Origin: Apricaphanius iberus | Taxonomy: Eukaryota; Chordata; Actinopteri; Cyprinodontiformes; Aphaniidae | Reading direction: 5' to 3' | DNA: 64,000 nucleotides | NCBI GenBank assembly: GCA_028564705.1 | Contig: JAPXFQ010000071.1 | Coordinates: 124,001-188,000, forward strand | Shown here: piece after piece, positions 57,063 through 64,000 of the stretch | Numbering within the stretch: position 1 is the stretch's first letter | Layout: every line of letters starts with the position of its first letter | Position numbers and translations under genes: made by a program | Notes under the pieces: generated by a model | Databases searched by the model: none | What the model was told of the DNA's origin: nothing | Seen by the model: only the letters and a program-made list of their open reading frames with translations

Positions 57063-58290
57063 GAGAAAAACTGGGGTGGAAGACTGTCTTCCATGTTCTC
57101 CTTGTTCATGCGTGGGTCTCTCCAAGCAAGTCTTGGAGGTTGCTATGGTAAAAGCTTCTGGCGGTTTATAGGCTATTATCCAACCGATTCCAATTTACAC
57201 TAACCTGGGATTTCAATGATGTTGCAGCCGTCCACCATTACAGATGTAGTCAGTGTAGGTTGCGTAAAGGGAGCCTGTAGAAGCTGAACTTAGTCCAATT
57301 GGTCATTAAGATATTGCAATTTGGAAATATGCGTGAACCATGTTGATGTCTGGAGTAGTTCTGTCTAACCGACCGCCGTAGAGCACAGAGAGAAAGTCCT
57401 TCTCAGACTACAGCTAGGATGGAGAACAGCGGTGACGTCATTTAAATCACGTTTTAGTGTGGTTGGATTATAGCCTTTAAATCACCTTGGAAAAAAACTA
57501 ATAAGCACTTCCCAGATGTTCTGAACTTTGAGGGGAGTTGTGCTAATGATTAATAACAAAACATCAGTTAAATGAAGAAGTTTTGGGGCAGATAATATCT
57601 TATTAGAGGCGGCAAAATCCCCTTCCCCCATTGACTCCTATTTTATGGATATATGCTAATCGCAACAGGATATAAACGTCTCCTAAAGGACTCCAAGTGG
57701 CTCCGAACTTTTCTGGGTGAGTAAATGAACGTAATAAATGCTAAAATAAGGTCCAGATTGAAAAAAGCAAACTTTGCCTTTAAACTTGGGAAAATCTGGT
57801 CTGAACCGGAGAGACGGCGTCCATCCCAGTTCTAGTGGAGCGACTCTTCTTTTTAGGACTCTGGCCAGATTTATTAGTCCTCCAAAACAATGACCACTCA
57901 AGATCCAGACCAGGAAGCGGAGTCGTAGTTTAACACACCTCTCTGTAGCCTCTTTACTGTTACCCACCAATCAACCCATCGAGACGACGTTACATCTACG
58001 GCCGAAATAAAATTAACAGGGGAAAATCATGAAAATCTCATAAAGATAAATAAAACTTTGACTAAACAGAGAAATAAGACAATGAAATGTGGTTTACTGA
58101 ATATAAGATTCCTCAAAATCTTTGTTAGTGTAGTTTGAGTTAGGCATTTCAACGTGCTTGCTAAGTTTGAGGGATTGCTGTGGTTGGAGTCTGCATGTAC
58201 GAGGCACAACCTCAATCTTCCGTGATTCCTTAAATAGAAAACTTTGAAACTGATTGAAAATTCTCCATATATGTATTGAAATGGCTTTTT

Positions 58291-58362
58291 CTTGTAAAGT
58301 GTCTTGAGATTACTTATTATCTGTTGTGAATTGGCGCTATATAAATAAACTGAATTGACATT
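58291..58362 (+). repeat. Teleost repeat 3' tail
   Basis: CTTGTAAAGTGTCTTGAGAT and GTGAATTGGCGCTATATAAA followed by TAAACTGAATTGA form a very common fish repeat end. It is the same family as the repeat at 34655-35585, whose right end is similar. Confidence 0.6.
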
Positions 58363-58998
58363 AGTGAATAACTTTGTTTGTAATAATACATTGTATACAT
58401 TAATAATAAAAAAATTACCATACAAAACATAACAAGAGCATTGTGTCTGTTTTTTTTTTCTTTCTTCGTAAGAGCTCGGTGTAGCTAGCTTTCTTCTCTT
58501 ATCAAATACAGTAATTTGGGTTTTCGTATTTATCCCGGTTAACTTTAAACAACTGACCATCCTGATCCTGAAGTTGTTAATAAACAACTTCTATAAGGGG
58601 GCTAACATGTTTGTTTGGGTAAATAAAAGGCTAGTCCTCATCTAGTTTAAGGGGTAGCAGAATTTAACAATTTCTTTGTTTTTAGTACTTCTACGGAAAT
58701 TTTATGAAGCTGTATGTCAGATTAAAGGTGGATAAAGGTCTCAAATGAACTGTGGTCTCAAAATTTTACGTTTTGCGCTGTATTTAAAACAACCAACTGG
58801 TTTATTAGAGTTGAAAAAGGTATTTCATTTTATTTAAATCCCAAATTATATGATAGAACTGTAAAGCAGAACAGTTTGTTTACATTAAAAATCTTAATGC
58901 AATGTTTGTAGCACTTAACTATGTATACTTATTATTCATATGTTTAGCGTATTAAAACTAATGCAGAATGTAGTTTTTTGTTGTAAACCCAGTAGTAA

Positions 58999-59013
58999 CC
59001 AGTAGATGGCGGT
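58999..59013 (+). promoter_or_regulatory. CTCF-like core upstream of P7
   Basis: CCAGTAGATGGCGGT is identical to the core at 50020-50034. It lies 217 bp upstream of the P7 paired box. Confidence 0.6.
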
Positions 59014-59215
59014 AATGCTCCGTTTCAGTCGGGTTTACCCACCGCCATTAGAAAAAAAGCAGAAACGTCAAAGGAATGAAAGGTTGGTTCTTTTCTGCTC
59101 ACCATTAAAAAACCTACGTATCACAATGTCTCATTTAAGAGCTGCTATTATTTTCAGACTGATTTTTAAAGCACATTTCTCTGTTTTCGCTGCACAAGCG
59201 GCCCTAGACATGCTA

Positions 59216-59470
59216 GTTAGCCTGCGAGCTAACTGAGAAGCTAACGCTCCTTGGACAAGAAGCGGCCAGTTTTCTTCTAGAGACACAAAACGACCTTCAC
59301 GCTCAGACTACTACGGAGTTTTTTGGACACTTAGTCGTTTCGAGCCATTTCAGATTGACGGCGACGAGTTTAGCTGGTAAGAGAAGCATCATTGTTGAGC
59401 TGAAAGTCAAAACCAGCTAACTGCTGTCTGAGCTGCAGCGGTACGTCACGCCGTCCGCCATATTGGGAAG
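59216..59470 (+). promoter_or_regulatory. Control module P7 of gene F
   Basis: The paired box is GTTAGCCTGCGAGCTAACTG plus AGAAGCTAAC (59216-59245). A candidate exon-1 donor AGCTG|GTAAGA has its GT at 59377-59378. The CRE-like TACGTCACG (59442-59450) abuts the YY1-type box TCCGCCATATTGGGAAGGG (59454-59472). It is closely similar to P6, and the gene F acceptor is 3.6 kb downstream. Confidence 0.65.
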
Positions 59471-60103
59471 GGAAAACGGCACGTAAACTATACAGCAAAC
59501 GGTCACACTGAGGGTTTGTTTGCATCATAAGGGTTATAAAAGTTTATTTTACAACCATATTATTAATTTTTTTCGTTCTAAAGCAATTTAGATTGAATGA
59601 ATTTAAGAAGGTGTAGCATCACTTGAACCAGTTAAAGCAGCCTTTACCCCGTTGTATGAGGATTATTAATTGGTGTATTATAGATTGCACAATACATCTT
59701 GCACTATATTTGCAGCTGCATATTAGTATTTTATTTTAAAATATTTGATATTTTATTCTATTTGCTTAATATCATATTTTAAACTAAAGTAAGTTCTTGT
59801 TTGCTTTCTGTTTTATTAGACATGTCAAGATTAAAATTTTATATAATAGCCTACATTTAAATATGTGTATGATTTAGATGTATTTTTCAATTAGGTTATT
59901 TGAAAAAATGAAAAAAATATATATACATATATTCTGTATATACATGCAGTGTGGTGGTTATATATACAGTTTAATTCAGAACTTTCTGTGCATTTCTATC
60001 ATCTCTGTGAGAAAGACATATTTTAGTAAAAAGAAGAAGTATTTTAGCCCCGTGTTGGTTATCCCTAATTTGAATACATTTATTTATTTAATGTTTCTCT
60101 TCT

Positions 60104-61817
60104 TTAAAGCACTGCTATGTAACTCTTGCTCTCGGGGTCCCCCTACATTTGGGAAAAAGGTATTGTCTACTAGGGATGGGAATCTTACAACATCTCACGA
60201 TTCAATTAGATTCCGATTCTTGGGGTGACGATTCGATTCAGAAACGATTCTCGATTCAGATCAAATTTTTTTTTCTTAATCAATTCTCTTTCATTCATCA
60301 TTTGTGTTTGTAATACACACAACTTGATCTGCCAAGTGTCTGTGATGAAGTGAACCATGAGTGTAATAGGGCATGAACACAAAATGGATTTTACAATCTA
60401 TGTTGAGAGAAGGGAACTGGTTCTAAAGTAACAAGACATGAAATTGCAACTGGACATCCAAGACCTTTTAAACAAAAATTCTAGTCTTGAAAAAAAATGC
60501 TGATATATTTTAAGAAGGAAAAAAAATATAATAATATTTATTTTTGTTTGTTCTTTGGTACGTAGTAGAAAATACATTGAAAATATTTAGTATGCACCAA
60601 ATGTTGCTTATCAAACATCATTAAACAGAAATTTATGGCTTATGTTGTTATTTTCATTGTTTTTGTTAGAAATTTAAAAAGTCCTTACGTTATTGAACTC
60701 AGCATATATTTCGGACTTCCTTGAAAGCGCCACAGGTGTGCAGCGCTGCTGGATGTTTATGTTTAGCTTATAAAGAAAGATCGCTCTTATATACTTGCAG
60801 ATTTATAAAAAAAAAAAAAACTTTAGCCAAGGGTGTCATTAGCATGGAGAAGATCTTTTAGACGGCCCAAACATTTACCTTCAGCAAAGACGGGGCGGGC
60901 TGGATTTCTCTTTCGTCTTTCATGCTGAAGCTTTAGCCTAGCGGCTACAGCTAGCTAGCAGGTAGCGCTAGCTAGCCAACGGCGCATCAGACCTGTCAAT
61001 GCGACGGTGGCCGTTGCATGACAAACACTACGCGAAGCGAAAATGTAAAAAGGTTCAGAAATTTTTTTTTTTGGGAATTGATTCTCAAACATTTCGGATC
61101 GATTCTGAATCTTGTTAAATAGGAATCAAGATTCAGACGTGAATCGATTTTTCCTCACACCCCTATTGTCTACCACTACTGTCGTAAAATTTGTTATGGT
61201 TACACCAGGGGATTCACGTGCATCTATAAGCGATACCCTCGAACGTTGCTATTGATTCGTGAAGATAAAATGGGGGACCCAATACCTTCCGTAACATAGT
61301 CAGGCAGACAACTAATTGAAAAAAACTAGAGATAGTTTGCAAGCAATATACCTACTAGTCCAAGAGAATGACGGCCAAGTCCGCATCGGTCGGGCACCCC
61401 TCATCCTCCGTTAGCTCACGCCAGCGACTAAACGCCCGACCAATATTAATTCTTGTCCGGCCCTTTAGTTTGTCACTCTCTCTTTTTCTTTTTAGTCTCC
61501 TCCGACTTCGCCTTCTTCGGTTTGGTTGCTGCCTCGGCCATTACAACTTTCTCACCGACGCACGGTAGCAGCCGTCAAACAAATGCATGTTGGGCTCACG
61601 TGGGGTGCGGAAGTGTAAAGCAGCAGTTGAGTTTTGTAGTTCTTTTATGTGCACAGGTAGCCACCGGCACCCAAAGTTACATAGTGCCAGTGAAAGCGAT
61701 ACAGACCCCGTCAGGCTGTGGCATGCGTGTCATTCAACCTATTGTAAGTCGATGAACCATCACAAGGGTATTGGAAATATATTATGAAAGTTGAAAAACG
61801 ACATAGTGTTGCTTTAA
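60104..61817. mobile_element. TTAA-ended element, split by a hAT-like insertion
   Basis: The left end reads TTAAAGCACTGCTATGTAAC (60104). The right end reads GACATAGTGTTGCTTTAA (to 61817). These are inverted and both carry TTAA, the target of piggyBac- and Kolobok-type transposases. Without the insert the element is about 0.7 kb. Its CpG-richer interior (61370-61760) has no transposase motif. Confidence 0.65.
60171..61165. mobile_element. hAT-like element with perfect 8-bp duplication
   Basis: The left end is TAGGGATGGGAATC and the right end TTTTTCCTCACACCCCTA, with GATTC/GAATC words near both ends. The flanks TTGTCTAC are identical at 60163-60170 and 61166-61173. The length is 995 bp with no transposase. 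It lies within the TTAA-ended element. Confidence 0.85.
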
Positions 61818-61869
61818 TGTGTAATTTTAGTGTTTTTGGTGATCATTAAAAAAACACTTTTTAAAATCG

Positions 61870-61931
61870 AAATTGTGATAGTATAATTGAAAAATCGTGA
61901 TATTCTATTTTTGCCATATCGCCCACCCCTA
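61870..61931. mobile_element. hAT-like terminal fragment
   Basis: AAATCGTGATATTCTATTTT followed by GCCATATCGCCCACCCCTA is a frequent fish hAT-like terminus. No partner end was found. Confidence 0.45.
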
Positions 61932-63134
61932 TGTCCTCACGCAAAATGCTAGATGTCAGTACAAGGCCCAAAGCGTGTTAAGCTGACTGTGTGGGTCCCT
62001 GGACGTTTTGAGTAAAGCCATTTGAGTCTGATATAAAATTAAAGCCCGTATTTAAACTATCACTTTCAGTGTCCACATGAATATTGAAATATCCTGCTAT
62101 AATTATGACCTTATCAGTATTTAATACTAAATCAAATAAAAAAGGTAGAAATCTGATCCAAGCATGGAGAGTAAGTGCTTGCTGGACGTAAAAATAAAAT
62201 AAAAAGAGTGATTTATTTTTTATTTTTTTCTAATTAGATGAGTAAAGCTAAGGATTAGATGTTCAAAAGAACTGTAGCTATCAATTTGTCTTGGGTTAAT
62301 TATGAAATCTGAATAAAAGATGGTTGCAAGTCTTCCTCCTCACCCAATACTTCTAGCAATGTGAAAATTTAAATAATTGCATCAGAATAATATTTATTAC
62401 CAGATGTTGAGCAGTTAACAGCAACATCAGGGAACTGACCCGGTATTTCGTGCGGTTTACAATAACGACAAAGAATATTTATTTTTTCATGAATTGAAGG
62501 ACATCAAAAAGACAAACAAGGCAAGTAGTTATTTCAACAAGTAGCGACAGTAAGCAGATTAAAGGCACCGGCTGCGTTGATCAGGTTTTCTCAAGCAGAG
62601 CGAGTGGTGGAAGCAGACTTATGGTTCTAGTTCATGATCTCAACAGCAGAGGGGAAGAAACCGGAAGGAGTTTCTTCCCCTCTGCTGAAATTGGAAGGAG
62701 TTGACTCATTTATACCAAAAGAAAATCTTCCTGCTGCAGCCAGGTTTCTGATAGACAAATTAAATCAGTTTTATTTACACATATCAAATTAATTTTTCTG
62801 CAACTTGGATGAGAAAAACTAAGGATCAAAAGAACTGTAGCTATTAGTTGGTGTGGGGTTAATGTTTAAATCTGAATGAAAAATGGACCCCTCTCTCGCT
62901 ACTAATTGTGAGGCGTTCACTCATTTATAAATAACTCCAGTCGATAACTGCGCAAATTGCCCCGATCTGTTTCCTGTTTGATGATTCTGAACTGTTCTAC
63001 CTCATGTTGTTTGTTTTCTCCAATTTTGAATTAACTTGATTATCTTCTCTTCTCCCGTCCATCAGTCCTTCTGCCACATCGTTTCCTGCTTGGGAACATC
63101 TCTTTACCAGAGAGGAACACCAGATCCAGCAGCC

Positions 63135-64000
63135 ATGGAGACGAACAATCAACAGCAGAAACCAGAACCTCAGCTGATGTCAGAACTAAAAGAGACAGAA
63201 CATCGGCCAATTAAAGAGGAACACGATGAATTGTGCGTCTTTAGGGATGACGGAGCAATTCTGGTGAAGCAGGAGATTAACAGCTTCATGGTGACTCCTG
63301 TGTATGAGGACGCACCGTACAATGGATCAGAACTGCAGGAGATGATGCAGATTAAAGAGGAACTAGAACCTGTAGAGATTAAAGAGGAACTCTGTAGTGA
63401 TCAGGATGGTCAGCTTGTAGTGAAGCAGGAGCCTGAAACTTCCATAGTGTCTCTTAATGTCTCGCAAAACGACTACAGTGAACCAGAACCAATAAAGAAC
63501 CAGCTCCTCTCTGCAATCCGACCTGAAGCTGAGAACCAGCATCAGCAAGAGAGCAACCATGAAGACTCAGGGTCAAGTAGAGATGAAGACTTGCAGCCAG
63601 AGAGGAGACTTCGGTACACCAGGAATCACAGGAGCGATGTAGAAAAGCCCAAATCAAAGCAGCGTAAAATAAACGTACCCACTTGTGAAGAGTGTGGGAA
63701 AACCTTCAATCAGCGGAGGTTACTGACTGATCACCTGAGAACCCACACAGCTGTGAAGCCTTTCAAATGTTGGACTTGTGGAAAAGGTTTCATTAAGCGG
63801 AATAACCTGACTCAACATGTCCGGATCCATACGGGCGAGAAGCCCTACCCCTGTGAGTTCTGTGATAAGTCCTTCAGAACCAGCTTTCAGTGGGATAGTC
63901 ACACCAGAACCCACACAGGCGAGAAGCCCTACTCGTGCCAGTTTTGTGAAAAACGCTGCGTCTCACGGTTCGACTTGACCATCCACATGAGAACCCACAC
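63135..64000 (+). CDS. C2H2 zinc-finger protein F, partial at right edge
   Basis: The exon starts at 63066 after an acceptor identical to that of gene E. ATG 63135 (METNNQQQKPEPQ) aligns with the gene E start. The frame is open for 288 codons to the window edge. Five SUMO-like motifs (IKEE, VKQE, IKEE, IKEE, VKQE) lie in an acidic region of about 175 residues. This is longer than in E because of an extra block (EPEPIKNQLLSAIRPEAENQ and following). Four C2H2 fingers follow before the edge. The first three match E closely in order (N.RRLLTDH, IKRNNLTQH, TSFQWDSH). The fourth has CEKRC in place of CEKRF, an unusual Cys for the conserved Phe. It is predicted to be a DNA-binding regulator, and more fingers are expected beyond the edge. 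Confidence 0.88.
   Translation, partial: METNNQQQKPEPQLMSELKETEHRPIKEEHDELCVFRDDGAILVKQEINSFMVTPVYEDAPYNGSELQEMMQIKEELEPVEIKEELCSDQDGQLVVKQEPETSIVSLNVSQNDYSEPEPIKNQLLSAIRPEAENQHQQESNHEDSGSSRDEDLQPERRLRYTRNHRSDVEKPKSKQRKINVPTCEECGKTFNQRRLLTDHLRTHTAVKPFKCWTCGKGFIKRNNLTQHVRIHTGEKPYPCEFCDKSFRTSFQWDSHTRTHTGEKPYSCQFCEKRCVSRFDLTIHMRTH

Larger units (their letters stand above)
55961..58998. other. Intergenic between gene E and module P7
   Basis: This holds a dispersed repeat (56601-57062) and a fish repeat tail (58291-58362). From about 58480 it is similar to 49530 onward. The segment 57590-57650 (CCCATTGACTCCTATTTTA) is related to the repeat beside the minisatellite near 14640. Nothing else was recognised. 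Confidence 0.5.
59473..63065. other. Presumed intron 1 of gene F
   Basis: It runs from P7 to the acceptor TCTTCTCCCGTCCATCAG ending at 63065. Its middle is a nested transposon pair (60104-61817), and a further hAT-like end lies at 61870-61931. From 61940 to 63040 no gene or bounded element was recognised. A local inverted repeat (AAACTCCTTCC-like) near 62650-62700 is noted. Confidence 0.5.

Noticed and set aside
58027..58587. 186-codon minus-strand open frame
   Set aside because: AT-rich composition, no domain, and it overlaps a known type of repeat tail at 58291-58362.

Overview
The window is vertebrate genomic DNA, almost certainly from a teleost fish. It is AT-rich and intron-bearing, with C2H2 zinc-finger genes of the fish type: acidic N-termini carrying IKEE/VKQE motifs and no KRAB or SCAN box. 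It also holds repeats typical of teleosts, including L1/Tx1-like, CR1/L2-like and Rex3/RTE-like LINE pieces, many hAT-like elements, a TTAA element, a decayed piggyBac and a Tc1 scrap. The species cannot be named from the sequence alone.

The backbone is a cluster of C2H2 zinc-finger genes, named here A to F. A (5996-7444) and B (13429-14484) are on the minus strand. C (25273-26663, a pseudogene), D (44973-46424), E (54344-55960) and F (from 63135, running off the right edge) are on the plus strand. Each protein is encoded in one long 3' exon that starts just after a recognisable splice acceptor. Two to five kilobases upstream of each exon is a shared control module. It has a paired GTTAGC/GCTAAC box, a candidate exon-1 splice donor in several copies, and a YY1-type box (TCCGCCATATTGGGAGGGG) about 180-230 bp further on, often with a CRE-like sequence next to it. 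Four copies also carry a near-consensus CTCF-like core 215-230 bp upstream of the paired box, and a fifth has a decayed one. There are seven modules but only six gene bodies. The leftmost module (3576-3820, minus) points off the left edge, so a seventh gene probably lies there. The modules are divergent: three point left and four point right, with the switch at about 20-22.6 kb.

Between the gene units lie transposons in several nested layers. A 5'-truncated L1-like LINE with a very GC-rich 3' region (30274-34204) is bounded by a 14-bp target duplication. A piggyBac relative (35798-37420) has lost two of its three catalytic aspartates and carries frameshifts. A hAT-like element with a perfect 8-bp duplication (60171-61165) sits inside a TTAA-ended element (60104-61817). 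A second hAT-like element lies at 47216-47578. Two compact inverted-repeat elements lie near 53-54 kb. A decamer minisatellite (14766-15336) sits in intron 1 of gene B, and a GATA microsatellite with a LINE tail breaks the first fingers of gene C.

The zinc-finger genes look like an actively duplicating family. Fingers are duplicated inside D and E, one finger pair is about 96% identical at the nucleotide level between D and E, and units E and F arose by a tandem duplication of about 9 kb. No RNA genes or CRISPR arrays were seen.
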